Source: Perilla frutescens (Eukaryota > Streptophyta > Magnoliopsida > Lamiales > Lamiaceae). From it: a DNA stretch of 64,000 nt. The notes beneath the pieces were generated by a model. That model did no database searches and had not been told where the DNA came from. It saw only the letters and a program-made list of their open reading frames with translations. Position 1 is the stretch's first letter. Each line of letters opens with the position of its first letter. A program made the position numbers and the translations under genes. The DNA is taken from positions 28,549,848 to 28,613,847 of the forward strand of contig BRKX01000012.1 in the NCBI GenBank assembly GCA_026008535.1. The letters run 5' to 3'. Below are positions 46,201-57,715 of the stretch, piece after piece.

Positions 46201-49102
46201 AGTTGTGGAGTTCTAACACTAAGCTGAGAAAATCGACGTGCTATGCATTCTTCATCAACAATAATATTAGATCTTTAAGCTCGTGAGCAACCCTATGGTG
46301 CTTGAAAGATTATTTTCAATAGTTTCTATATTTCGCGCGCACTAACATATTTGAAAATTACAGCATGTTTAATTCAACATAGGATATTTCACGCATAATA
46401 TTATGGTTTACATGAACATATGAAATTAAAGCAACTAAATAAATCATGTGGTGGGTTAATTTGAAAAACCCAATAATCCTAGCTAAATAATATATATCTT
46501 AAACGTTAACCCAACATAAATCTATAGACTGAATAAAATATTTAGAAGTACACCGTACATATGATTTGATCAAACTGAAAATTAATTATCAATAAAATAA
46601 ATAAGTAATTAGTGATTAAGAAATGCTGTATGATTCAACACAATAATTAATTATGCATGTATTTTGAATGGGTGTGAAATTACCTGAATATGCAGTGGTT
46701 GTAGCCCTAGTTTGGATTTCTCTCTGTGGTAATCATGCCTTTGAATGAGGTGTATCATGCTTCAAGACACCACAAATATAATTAACTTATAATGAATATG
46801 AAGCTTGTGCATTTCAATGTATATATATATATATATATATTAGGATGTCTTGAGATTTTAAGTGTTCAATTCAAATATTAGAAATGATGACCTACTTCAA
46901 CCTATCAATATTGTCTTTACTATTTCTGCTTATATTTCACGTCTTTCTATTTATGGTTCTTGCTACATTGCAACACATCTTCCTTTTCTATTACATAACA
47001 TAGATTAAAAAATACGTACATTTGTATACATCTTTATTTTTCAAAATAAAAAATATGTCTAATATGTTCAAATTCTTGAATATTTCAAAATTATCCAACT
47101 CATAAGTTCACTATCATCTTCAAATAAATTTGAAACAAAATAAACAAATTTACTTTAAACAATATTATGTACTAGACTTAAAATCCAAATTATTATTTAT
47201 ATTTTTCTAACACTTTTAGAAGTAAACTTGCTTATAAAAAAATTTAAATCAATATTTTATATGGCGAATTTTTAAATATGGTCAATATAACTCTGTAAAC
47301 CATATAATTAATTAGGACAACTATCAATAGATTATGGTTATTTTTTCATTTTATTACCCTCAACTAAAATTGTATAACTAAAACAAGATTTTTTTTATAT
47401 TGTGGATCTCTAGTTTGGTATGCATTTTAATTCATTTAACTAGAGTGTAAATGTCATATATAATTACTAATTGAATAACTTATATAGTAAATATACCAAG
47501 TTCTCATTCTCTTTAATCTTCACCAATAATAATAGCAGAAATCCATATATAGTCACTATTTGTTGGTGTACTTTTAGAAAATTCTAATATTATGCAATAA
47601 CTCACAAAACAACATAGGGAGACAACTAGATAAATCATATGCAAGAGAATCAACCTAAAAAACATCTATGAGATTCACGAGGACTAATTAATCTTATATT
47701 TAATTTTTTGATGGGTAATCTATATGTTAATTACTCTTATATTGTGTGTGTCATCTTCCTAAATATTATCCACTGAATGTTCCTGAGTCCAACACACACG
47801 TGTGTGCGCGCACGCTTATATATGTTTATACATTTGGAGGAAGTGCCTTGTGACAATAACATGCGTAGACAAACATATAGATATATATTATTAAATATTA
47901 AGGACGACATTGGATGAATATATACCATACTAGCTAGCTAGCTAGGCTGCAATTTAATTGATGAATCTGTGGTTATTGTTTTAGATTCAGAAATAACATT
48001 GAAATCACTTCATCGAATATATGATGGATTTTTAAGTCTTCATGTGTCTTTATTTTTCAGTCATTTCCCTAGCTAGTCCTCCTCCATGCAAATCAAACTC
48101 CTAAAATCCAAATGCAATATTCTTGCAGTGCATAAATAAATGGTTAATTAGTACAGAATGAACTGTATTACTATGCACATTAAACTGAAATCAATTATAA
48201 CTTTCTAATAAACAAATTGTTTTAAAACTTTAGCACAAAGTTCTTCAGTTTTGATCTTGTGTGTGTGTGTGTGTTAATATAAACATGAAATTTAGGACTT
48301 ACAAATCTAACTTATTTACACACACAACACACACACGTGTAGAGCAAGTAATTTATGTGTGTATGTATTTGTGTTTTACTTAATTAGCTCATTTTCTTTT
48401 TCTTCATGTATGTATAGAATTACTGTGTGTGCATAAATTTTCTTTATTTTATTTTTCTGCCTGAGCCTGGGTAGAACTCCAGCAACTCTCTTTCTAGCTA
48501 GCTATAGAAATGTTTCTGCAACTTGTAATTAAGCTTTACTCTTTCTTAATATTAGTTCTACTGAGTGTGTGCGTATGTGTGTGTTTACTCATTTCAGATT
48601 GAGAGTGGATCGGATTAGAGAGAGCTAAGATTAACATTAATTATGTGTTCTCTTCCTGAATATATAGCTATTAATAAGATAGATATATATTTCAATTTAT
48701 CAGAAAGTTACCTTGCACACAGTTTTTATTTATGCATAGTATCACTTTAAGCACGTGTTGGATGGGTTCAACTGACAAATATGCTACATCATAAAATCTT
48801 ATACCAGTTTGAAAGATTTTATTCTGCAAGTACCAGCTCTCCCTCTCGGTCAGTACATACATAGAAAGGATGAAGAAACTAGCTAGTAGTATTTGATTTT
48901 GAGTAAAGCATATTTTGAAGATCTCATATTAATGGAACAAGGAAGATCTATACATATATGTAAACATCCAATTAGGATTATATATATATCGTAATTAATG
49001 CATCAAGAACGTACCTTAATTAGGTCTAAACAGACAATTAATTAACCTTAATTCCATATACAGTCAAAATTAAGATATACGTATATACACCAGTACTTGT
49101 GA

Positions 49103-49140
<38 letters not shown>

Positions 49141-49324
49141 ACCTTGAGGAAGAATAGTCAAAGAGCTTGCTGGTGGCCGAGAAAACAATGAGGGCAATCT
49201 CAGCATCACAGAGAGTAGAGAGTTCTTTGGCTTTCTTGAAAAGCCCTTTTCTCCTCTTTGAGAAGGTCACCTGTCTCGCCGTCAAGTTATCAATCTTCTT
49301 GATCTCAATCTTTTGCCTCACCAT
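43281..49324 (-). CDS. MIKC MADS-box transcription factor, StMADS11/SVP clade
   Basis: Nuclear DNA-binding regulator; clade members (SVP, AGL24, JOINTLESS, StMADS11) control flowering time, meristem identity or abscission zones and bind CArG boxes as dimers. Exons on the minus strand: 49143-49324, 46684-46759, 44207-44262, 43985-44084, 43785-43826, 43602-43652 and 43281-43366. Exon 1 encodes the MADS domain (MVRQKIEIKKIDNLTARQVT, FDYSSS). Exons 3-5 form the K-box (NSHSLLSKQLVDLTIEL, GLGMDNLMKLEKLVDGAISR, NEKLEDEMRKLKRR). The last exon ends SDTSLKLG, a C-terminal signature of the clade. Phases agree throughout (197 codons plus two bases). Exon sizes 182, 100 and 42 are usual; exon 3 (56) is about two codons shorter than common. 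Exon 5 needs a GC donor. The final short exon was not found. Confidence 0.92.
43779..43784 (-). other. Probable GC splice donor after MADS exon 5
   Basis: On the gene strand the exon ends AAGAGAAGG and the intron starts GCAAGT. This gives the canonical 42-base exon and keeps phase 0 into exon 6. GCAAGT is the usual form of minor GC-AG introns. A GT four bases further on would give 46 bases and break the frame. Confidence 0.75.
44263..46683 (-). other. MADS intron 2 (2.4 kb)
   Basis: This AT-rich intron contains an LTR-like block (about 45168-46345, listed separately). Elsewhere no coding sequence is seen. The first intron (46760-49142) is of similar length. Large early introns in this gene family often hold regulatory sequence. 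Confidence 0.8.
45168..46345 (+). repeat. Possible solo LTR in MADS intron 2
   Basis: The block starts tgttggtttgtatactgaaa, has a TATA-like cctatataataaagg near 45660, and ends in the cgcgcgcactaaca area. This resembles a copia LTR. I found no second LTR and no clear target duplication, so the ends are approximate and the call is tentative. Confidence 0.4.
46760..49142 (-). other. MADS intron 1 (2.4 kb)
   Basis: It begins, on the gene strand, two bases before an (AG)n run passing into (AC)n (49099-49140). It contains several TG/CA tracts (47790-47815, 48258-48275, 48300-48365, 48560-48585) and TA tracts. No coding sequence is recognised. Confidence 0.8.
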
Positions 49325-49660
49325 TTTTGATCAACCACACTGCAACCCAAAAATATCTATATATATATACTAATTACTTTATTACATTAGCTGGTACAAT
49401 TAAATTGTGAAAAAATTAAAGACTGAAGACAGCACTAGTACATGAGATGTATGTGTGTCGGTTTTTTTTTTTTCAGACATGGGCTCCGCATAAAAATATT
49501 ACAAAGTGAATTGAAAGACCAGAGCCAGCAGATTCCGAAGAATTAACAAAAACCCTCACCTCAATTCTTCACCCAAAAATGCAAAATAAATTATAATAAT
49601 ATATGTAGTAACATCCTCCACAGAAATATTCTATTCATTTTTATACAGACAAGAATTAGA

Positions 49661-49705
<45 letters not shown>

Positions 49706-49900
49706 TACAAACGGTAGTACGAGAATTTCGCATAGATATATAAAGAAGATTTTCACGAGAGCTGCATATTGCTAATTCTGGGAAGATTTGACAGCATTAC
49801 CTGGCGGAGAGAGAAAGCTGAAATCCCCACCCTCTTTGGTACGCACGAATTTGTTTCTTAAAATTAACAACGATGGTCTACTGCTTATAACTTAATATTC
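49325..49900 (-). promoter_or_regulatory. MADS 5' UTR with probable UTR intron and upstream region
   Basis: On the gene strand a good acceptor (gggttgcag, intron end at 49340) lies 15 bases upstream of the ATG. A good donor (ccag/gtaatg, intron start at 49800) follows a pyrimidine-rich exon (gctttctctctccgccag). This suggests a 461-base intron in the 5' UTR. A TATA-like ttataag occurs near 49885. The inferred intron contains a (TA)n run at 49664-49702. Confidence 0.5.
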
Positions 49901-51683
49901 CACATTTCCACCATAATATACTTGGAAGAAAAAGAAAAAGAAAAAAAAAAGGAAAAGTTCCAATTTAGTCCTTTAATTATATTTGAAATCTCAATTTAAT
50001 CCCGAAATAAAATTTTCTATCTCAAATTAATCCCTCAACTTTTTAAAAGTTATCAAAATAATTTCTCTGTTATGTCCTTAATAGACGGACGTCAATTTCT
50101 GTTAATAACAACAGTTAAATTATACATTTTTAATTATTTCACATACTAACACACACATTTTACACACACATGAATTAAACATAATTTAAAAAAAAAATGA
50201 ACAGATGTTGCAATTCCTAAATTAGCCACAAGAGTAAATACAACAACACCACTGCAAAGCTGCAATCTTGGAAGATAAATTGGTGAATTTAGGGTTCTTT
50301 ATAGAAATCCATAGTTTTTTTGAATTTGTAATCGAAGTGGGCTGGTGTAAATCAGTTGCAAACACTCGGTATTACTGAGTTTGAGAAGAAACAATCAAGG
50401 CAAACAATGGCATCCCTCGCCGCCAACCAAGGATGAAAATATCGATATCGTACTATATATCTCAACTTCAATTTTACAGATATATCACCGGATATATCGA
50501 TATCGCAGAAAATTGAAAAAAATGACAGAAACTATATTAAAATCTTGAAAATTTAGCAAGAAATTTTAGGAACTATTCTAACATATTATTATGCACATAT
50601 TCTACTGAAATTTTTGATAAAATTGTATTTTGAAAGCAAACATATGAATAATACATTATATAAATATTATCTGAGACAATACATTTGACAAAATAATACA
50701 TAATACAATATAAAATAACTAAATAAACATTATAAAGTACAATTAATACCAAAATGATGATCTATAAGATTTAAATATAGTAGATGAAATGCTATCTTGT
50801 TCCAAATAATATTGATACTAACTCATCACATTATAGTAATTCTGGATATAATTACACACATGCACTTGATATATTTCTTGATTTTTAATAGCTTCACCTT
50901 CATTGACTCAATTATTTTGTTGATGCTTATTTGACCTCCATACACATTTTGATAATATTTGCACAACAAAATCTCTAACTGTAGGTGATGAATGACCATA
51001 CATAACCCACCACTCTACTGCCATTACCAAATACCAATAAATATACAATGCATATTTATTCATTGAAGACACGATTTTAAATTATTTAAACAAGCTCTAT
51101 TTAAAAATATTAAGTAAAAGACTTACATAGGACCATAGTAGATTGAGAAGCAATCGCAGCACGATCAGCAAATCCTTTTCTCTCGTCATGAAAAAATAAA
51201 GCTGTTGCATCTCACTTTTGGCAGTGCCACGCTTGGTGGACGGTGGCACTCTACCACACTCGAGATTCCTTTCAAAAGGGATTTGTTGTGGATTTATTGA
51301 GATTTACCCATAATTCTAATGGAGTCGACTTGAGAACTAATTTAGGATATTTTTTTTTTGTTTAAGCCGTAATTCAATATCATGAAATCTGACTTCCTAT
51401 GATCGTTAATAGGTTTTAGTTTAGGAACTAATAGAAGCACTCAAATAATTAATATATTTTAAAAGGATGTTGTGGGATCGATTTGAGACGAAGTTTGATT
51501 TCGGGACTAAACTGATATTTCAGGATATAGTTAAAAGATAAAATTGGAATTTTTTTTACCTTTGCAAAAATAACTTATTTTTCAAAATTAACAAATATTT
51601 TCTACTTTTTCAAAAAAAAAAAATGAAAATCTAACATTTGATTAATTTTATGACTTGAAAATCGTAGATATTATTTTGTTAAT
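49901..51683. other. AT-rich region upstream of the MADS gene with a hAT-like remnant
   Basis: Mostly AT-rich and non-coding. Near 50425-50510 there are palindromic tatatcgatatcg motifs. The stretch 50900-51030 on the minus strand resembles the C-terminus of a hAT transposase (separate entry). The rest shows nothing recognisable. Confidence 0.5.
50900..51050 (-). pseudogene. hAT transposase C-terminal remnant
   Basis: On the minus strand a frame reads AVEWWVMYGHSSPTVRDFVV followed by QILSKC. This resembles the WW.MYG..(T)P.L...A..ILSQTCS segment just before the hAT dimerisation motif. The following ERNWS part is not preserved. The piece is short, so the assignment rests on about 26 residues and is tentative. 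Confidence 0.5.
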
Positions 51684-53085
51684 TGATAAACTGTGATTTT
51701 ACACTGGTTTTAGTGATATTTAATTGTGCATTTTAATTGGTTTACTTGTGTTTTAATCTCAGTTTAATTGAATTTCACCCGTTATTGGAGTTTGGTATGT
51801 GTTGTGATATTTGTAGGTTTTAACACGTATTTTACTGTATTATTGGACAAGAGATAGTTGATGATGTCCCGGAGTTGTGCGTTGAAAAAATCGAGTCGAG
51901 AAAGGGACGGAAACATCACAGAAGAGGACTTGCGAGCAACACCCACGAGTTCGGTCATGATTCGTCAAGGGGTCAATTACTGTGAGTTCGCAACAAAGAA
52001 GGGGGTCGAAGAAGAAAACCAGCGAGTACGGCCGCGAGTATCAGTAGGGCTCGCGAATATTATGCCCTGTCGGATACACATGGACTCGCGACTCTCGAGC
52101 CGTGAATGACTGGGTCTCGAGCGAGGTCGCGGGTCGTCTAAGCCAGTCCGATTCTGTGTAGGTTTTGAGTTTTATTTTACTAAGTATAAATAGAGTTTTT
52201 GTGCGAAAATTATATACATTCCATCATACCCTAAAGTTGCTACCAAAGAAAAACAACAGAGAAAAGAGGACGCGAAGAATAAGACCAAAGATTTCAAGAG
52301 TTTTCAAGATTAGAGACAAATTTAATCATCCAAGTTTTATTTACTCTATTCTTAGAATTTTCATGTCTTCTTTGTGGATTACTTTAGTTATTTATTTTTC
52401 TATGGATAATTAACTAAAACCCTAGTATTCTAGGATCGTTTATGATTTGACTATGAAGTTCTTTTAATCTATTTTATTTTTATGCATATGACTTGGTTGT
52501 GTTTTGCTTATTCTCATGCTTATCTGTATTGTTCACTTGATCACTAAACAGTACAATCTGAGGCGTTAATTTATAAATCGAGATATGAGTCTTAATACGT
52601 GATCTGAAATAAGTAACTGATTAATCAATATCACTTGATAGAGTTGCGGTTAATTTAGAGAGTAAATTAAGAACCTTAGGGACCATTACGAGTTGCATGT
52701 TAGATAATTAATGGACATATTATTATTTAATTTGTAATCTACAGCCTAGGCAGTTCGAGAGAAAGTTTAGAATGCAAAAGTGGTTACTCTAGCACAATTT
52801 AAGTCCCAACATAAGTATAAGAATGAAAGGATTAAATGAATGGATTAGTTGATGATTATTCAATCTAGAATATGTCTTTTATTCATTGTTTGATTATCTG
52901 TGTTTATTTCTGTGGTGCCATTATTTACTTTAATATTTCTTATCATTTAGTAAGTAAATCCAATTATGTTAGGTTTTCTAGATAATTGTAGGAAGTTAAG
53001 TTAAATAATTAGTAGATTAATCATTAAGTCCCCGTGGATACGACCTTGTTCACCGATACACTATAAATCTCATTGTGCACTTGCA
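51684..53085 (+). repeat. Possible solo LTR of a Ty3/gypsy-type element
   Basis: Starts tgataaactgtgattttaca, has a TATA box (agtataaatagag, near 52180), and near the end has agtccccgtggatacgacct, a phrase typical of the 3' part of some large plant gypsy LTRs. It ends about tgtgcacttgca. No internal genes and no matching target duplication were found. The two short open frames inside (51858-52109, 52165-52413) have no domain. Confidence 0.5.
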
Positions 53086-53797
53086 ATTAGGTTAAATAAT
53101 TACCGAATATTAATCTTAAAAAAGTTGATTTTTTTTAAAAAGAACAAAAAAGATATCAAAGTGTAATTTACCCATGAAAAATAGGCCTTTTTTTTCATGA
53201 TCATCTTGAAGCTTCTTCCATTTTTTAAACAAAAAGCTTCTTCTACTTTAATTTGTCTTAATTATCCTAAATCTTGAAAAAGTGCGATCAACATTTACAA
53301 AATTCAATTTGTAAATTTTTAAGTATAACTAGCATTTTCATTAGTTAAATAATGGTGAAAGAAAGATATTGATGATATTAAAAAAAATATAATGCAAAAT
53401 GCCAGCGACTCAATTTTTTTATCGGGATACTTTGTGTTGTGATTTGGGTGAATTCAAAATTAAGGAATAAATTTTCAAAATATAAACATGGAAAAGAAAA
53501 AAAAATATCATTAAAATGGGTTTTCAAGGGTTCCTGTACAGAGACAAGTTCAATATTTTCTTTTTTAGAGAGTATATATGACATGAGAGAGAGAGAGAGA
53601 TGAGGCACAGGTGAAATCAATATGACAATTCAGAGTCAAGAGAGTAGAGTCCAAGAAAATAATGAGTGTTTGATACCTAATTATTATTATTTTTGGAGAG
53701 GACCGTTTCAATTTTGTTTATACCAATTTTTTATTTAATATTTAGGTGTTGCCTAATTTTTTAAAAAAAAAAATTTGGGGGGGATTCTAAGTACACC
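53086..53797. other. AT-rich intergenic stretch
   Basis: No gene, RNA or repeat structure recognised apart from a (GA)n run near 53587-53600. Confidence 0.5.
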
Positions 53798-53895
53798 TCT
53801 AATTCACTCGTTAAAGCCTCCAAATTAATCAATTTATTAATAATATTTTAATAGACATTTTTACCATCGCAACCCACGACCTAAAAAACCTTAAC
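53798..53895. repeat. 98-bp direct repeat, left copy, flanking element 4
   Basis: The 98 bases from tctaattcactcg to aaaccttaac end exactly at the first base of the 5' LTR. They are identical to 57716-57813. Confidence 0.97.
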
Positions 53896-54053
53896 TGTTG
53901 TAAATATATCTAATAGATATATATGATATGAGTGATGGTCAAGTTACTAACTCTAAAATCCTAGCTCTTGTACTATTATATATAGAGGCATTTGGTCCTC
54001 ATATTAAATACATACAATTGATATTCTCTCTCGTCTCTCTCTAGTTTACAACA
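53896..54053 (+). repeat. 5' LTR of element 4
   Basis: 158 bases with a TATA-like actattatatatagagg near 53972. Its partner is 57556-57713. Confidence 0.92.
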
Positions 54054-54335
54054 CGTTATCAGCATGATTGTTCTACCCTCCCCTTCAATTCTAGAAGTCC
54101 ATCGATCCTAGAAGGTACATTTTTTTACACCATGTTTATTGACTTTAATATATTATGTCTGTTTTTCTTATTGTTATAATAATCGGTCTTTTCCGATTTA
54201 ATCTTAAAAAAATTAAATATTGATGCTATTCGAGTAGCACAAGTAATATTCCTGAAGAATATTAAATGTTCTAAAGAGCAAATAAATTAAACATGTGGAT
54301 AATATATTCTTGATTCTTTGTGCAGAATTGCACGA

Positions 54336-55164
54336 ATGACAAACATAGCCAAACTTGAGTTCATCGCCCTTGACATCTCGGGCAAGAATTATATGTCATG
54401 GACTCTTGATGTTGATGTTCACTTGATCTCAAGGGGTCTAGGGGAGAAAATCAAAGAAGGAAGCAAAGCATCTCAACAGGATTGCGCCAAGGCGCTGATT
54501 TTCCTTCATCATCATCTTCATGATGATCTAAAGACGGAATATTTGACCGTGAAAGATCCGAGTGAGTTGTGGACAAACCTGAAAGAAAGGTTTGATCATC
54601 AAAAGACTGTTGTCCTTCCTAAAGCTCGTTACGAGTGGATACATCTTAGACTGCAAGACTTTAAGTCTATGAGTACTTATAATTCTGAATTATTTAGAAT
54701 TATTTCAAAATTGAAACTTTGTGGAGAGAGTATCACTGATGCTGACATGCTTGAGAAAACATTCTCCACTTTTCATGCTTCTAATGTGCTGTTACAGTAA
54801 CAATATAGGGAGTGTGGTTTCAAAAAGTACTCTGAACTAATATCTTGTTTGTTGGTTGCCGAGCAAAATAATGAATTGCTCATGAAAAACCACGAATTCC
54901 GCCCCATTGGTTCCGCTGCATTGCCTGAACCCAATGCAACTTTCAACCATGACAATGGACGTGGTCGTGGGAACCAACATGGACGTGGACGTGGATATGG
55001 TCGCGGTCGTGGACACGGTAAACCAAATGATGCAACCTCTAGCAACAAAAGGCAGAAAACATCTAACGAGCACAATTCATCCAAAAAGGAAGCTGCATGT
55101 CATAGATGTGGCATGAATGGACATTGATCACGTACTTTCCGAACGGCAAAACACCTTGCAGAAT
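54336..55164 (+). pseudogene. Element 4 gag with zinc knuckle
   Basis: The likely start is the ATG at 54336 (MTNIAKLEFIALDISGKNYM). The copia gag continues DPSELWTNLKERFDHQ and LSTFHASN-like TFSTFHASNVLLQ to an in-frame TAA (54798-54800). The same frame goes on with LLVAEQNNELLMKNHEFRP, an RGRG-rich stretch and a CCHC knuckle (CHRCGMNGH, then TGA at 55125 where the family has tryptophan, then SRT). Only point stops interrupt the protein. It is the closest relative here of element 3 gag. Confidence 0.87.
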
Positions 55165-56372
55165 AAAAATGGGTCCCCCAACGAAGGCTTGGGATATATG
55201 TTGGATTTGATTTACCTTCGATTATAAGGTATATTGAACCTTTAACTGGTGATTTATTTACTGCACGTTTTGCAGATTGTCATTTTGATGAAATGACATT
55301 TCCAACAATATGTGGAACGAATCTACATCCAAAAAAGCACAAGGAAATATCTTGGAATGAGAAAAGCTTGTCACATTTTGATTCTCAAACTAATCAATGT
55401 GAACAAGAAGTTGAAAAGATTATTCATTTGCAAAAGATTACAAACCAACTTCCTAATGCTTTTGTAGATACAAGAAAAGTGACACAATCTCACATACATG
55501 CTGCAAATACTCTAGCCAAAATTGATGTCCCTGAAGGACAAGTAGCTTTGACAGCAAATGAGTCTAAAATTCGTCAAAAACGTGGTCGACCAGTTGGTTC
55601 CAAAGATTCTGTGCCTAGGAAAAGAAAGGGACAAGATGGTAACCAAATAATGACGAAAATGATTAATCAATCAAATGAAAGTGATATAGTTCCTGAAGAA
55701 TTACAAGTATCTGAAAATCATGAGATCTCAATAAATTATTTATCTTCCAATCAGATACTAGAGAGAGAACATATCATTGTAGATGATATATTCACCTTTC
55801 ATATAGCTCATCAAATTTTAAATGAGGATCCTGAACCAAAATCTATTACAGAATGTAAACAGAAAAATGATTAGCCAATGTGGAAAAGAGCTATGGAAAG
55901 GGAATTAAATTTCTGTGATAACCGGAAAGTATTTGGACCTATAGTCCTAACTTCAGAATCTGAAACCACTGTTCGATACAAATGGATATTTGTCAGAAAG
56001 AGAAACGAGAAAAATGAAGTTACGAGATATAGAGCAAGACTCGTAGCGGAATGTTTCTCTCAAAGACTAGAAATTGATTATGAGGAAACATACTCTCCAG
56101 TAATGGATGCGATTACTTTCAGATTTCTGATTAGTATGGATGTGTCACAAAGGCTTGCTATGCGCCTTATGGATGTAGTAACTGCCTATCTATATGGGTC
56201 ATTAGATAATGACATATATATGAAAATTCCTGAAGGATTTAAAATGCCTGAAGCATTAAAGTCAAAACCCAAAAGCATGTTTTCGATTAAATTGCAAAAA
56301 TCATTGTATGGGCTGAAACAGTCTGGTCGTAAGTGGTATAATAGATTGAGCGAGTATCTGTTAAAAGAATGA
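55165..56372 (+). pseudogene. Element 4 integrase tail and reverse transcriptase N-terminal half
   Basis: Directly after the zinc knuckle, and in the same frame, comes the integrase C-terminal linker (VPQRRLGIYVGFDLPSIIRY, EISWNEKSLSHFDS, KRGRPVGSKDS). Protease, GAG-pre-integrase and the integrase core are therefore deleted. RT follows (WKRAMERELNF, TTVRYKWIFVRKR, ARLVAECFSQRLEIDYEETY, KSLYGLKQSGRKWYN) with one in-frame TAG at 55873-55875. At about 56370 a short deletion with frameshift ends the frame. Confidence 0.87.
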
Positions 56373-57460
56373 TGATATCTTACTTGAGTTTTCATAAAGA
56401 AAACCGAAAGTGGATTTGCAATTATAGCAGTTTATGTCTATGATTTGAATTTAATTGGGACTCCTGAAGAGCTCAATAAAACTGTTGAATATTTGAAGAA
56501 AGAATTTGAGATGAAAGGTTTGGAAAAGACAAAATTTTGTCTTGGTTTACAAATTAAACGTGTCCGAGGAGGAACGTTTATTCACCAATCCACATATACA
56601 GAAAAAGTATTAAAGCGCTTTTACATAGATAATGCACATCCATTAGCATCACCAATGGTCGTTAGATCTCTTGATACGAAGAAAGATCCATTTCGACCTA
56701 TTGAAAATGGTGAAACGATACTTGGTCCTGAAGTACCGTATCTAAGTGCAATTTGAGCATTAACTTATCTGGCTAATTATACTAGACCAGATATAGCTTT
56801 TTTTATAAATCTTCTCGCAAGTTATAGCACTGCACCCACTTTGAGACATTGGAATGGTGTTAAGCACATTCTATGTTATCTGAAGGGTACCATAGACCTT
56901 AGATTATATTATTCGGAAAATTCTGATTCTTCTCTGGTAGAGTATTCGGATGCATGATTTTTATCCGATCCATATCAAGCCAAGCCACAAACTGGCTATG
57001 TTTTCACATGTGGTGGAACTGCTATATCATGGAAGTCTGTGAAGCAAACCTTGACTACAACATCCTCAAATCATTCTAAAATGATTGCAATCCATGAAAC
57101 AAGTCGAGAGTGTGTATGGTTGAGAAATATGACAAGTCACATCCAAGAGTCGTACGGATTAGCTTCATCAAAGATCAATCTAACTGTTTTGTATGAAGAC
57201 AATGTTGCTTGCATCCCATAACTCAAAGAAGGATACATCAAAGGTGATAGGCGAAGCACATTTCTCCTAAGTTATTCTACACACACGATCTTCAAAAGAG
57301 TGGTGATATCAACGTTCAACAAATTCGCTCAAGTGACAATTTGGCGGACTTATTCACAAAGGCATTACCAACATCAACATTCAGAAAATTGGTACACAAG
57401 ATCGGCATGCGTCGATTCAAAGATCTACAGTGATCTCAAGATCAGGGGAGCAGTTATACT
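56373..57460 (+). pseudogene. Element 4 reverse transcriptase C-terminal half and RNase H
   Basis: RT resumes near 56395. The catalytic motif reads VYVYDLNLIG: the first aspartate of YVDD is replaced by tyrosine, so the enzyme would be dead. Then LGLQIKRVRGGTFIHQSTYT and VPYLSAI lead to a TGA (56754-56756). RNase H is read as EYSDA with a stop after it, TGYVFTCGGTAISWKSVKQT, SSNHSKMIAIHETSRECVWL and VLYEDNVACIP, with more frame breaks up to about 57400. Confidence 0.85.
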
Positions 57461-57555
57461 CTTTTTCCTTCGACTAGGTTTTGTCCCACTGGGTTTTTCT
57501 AGCAATGTTTTAATGAGGCAACATTTGTTTTAGAGATTGGTCACTCAAGGGGGAG

Positions 57556-57713
57556 TGTTGTAAATATATCTAATAGATATATATGATATGAGTAATGGCC
57601 AAGTTACTAACTCTAAAACCCTAGCTCTTGTACTATTATATATAGAGGCATTTGGTCCTCATATTAAATACATACAATTGATATTCTCTCTCGTCTCTCT
57701 CTAATTTACAACA
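57556..57713 (+). repeat. 3' LTR of element 4
   Basis: 158 bases, 97.5 percent identical to the 5' LTR by my count (four differences). Confidence 0.92.
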
Positions 57714-57715
57714 TG

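Larger units (their letters stand above)
53896..57713 (+). mobile_element. Ty1/copia LTR retrotransposon (element 4), internally deleted
   Basis: LTRs of 158 bases (53896-54053 and 57556-57713) start TGTTGTAAAT and end TACAACA. They differ at four positions. A purine tract (aagggggag) precedes the 3' LTR, and cgttatcagca follows the 5' LTR as in element 3. The body encodes gag, zinc knuckle, RT and RNase H but no protease or integrase. Instead of a 5-bp TSD it is flanked by 98-bp direct repeats with two extra bases (tg) at the right junction. Confidence 0.92.

Noticed and set aside
47800..47815. acgtgtgtgcgcgcacgc tract as a regulatory site
   Set aside because: It is a simple purine-pyrimidine alternating repeat that may form Z-DNA. 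Nothing else supports a regulatory role.
51858..52413. Two open frames of about 80 codons in the LTR-like block
   Set aside because: No domain, and located in the U3/R-like part of a probable LTR with its own TATA box.
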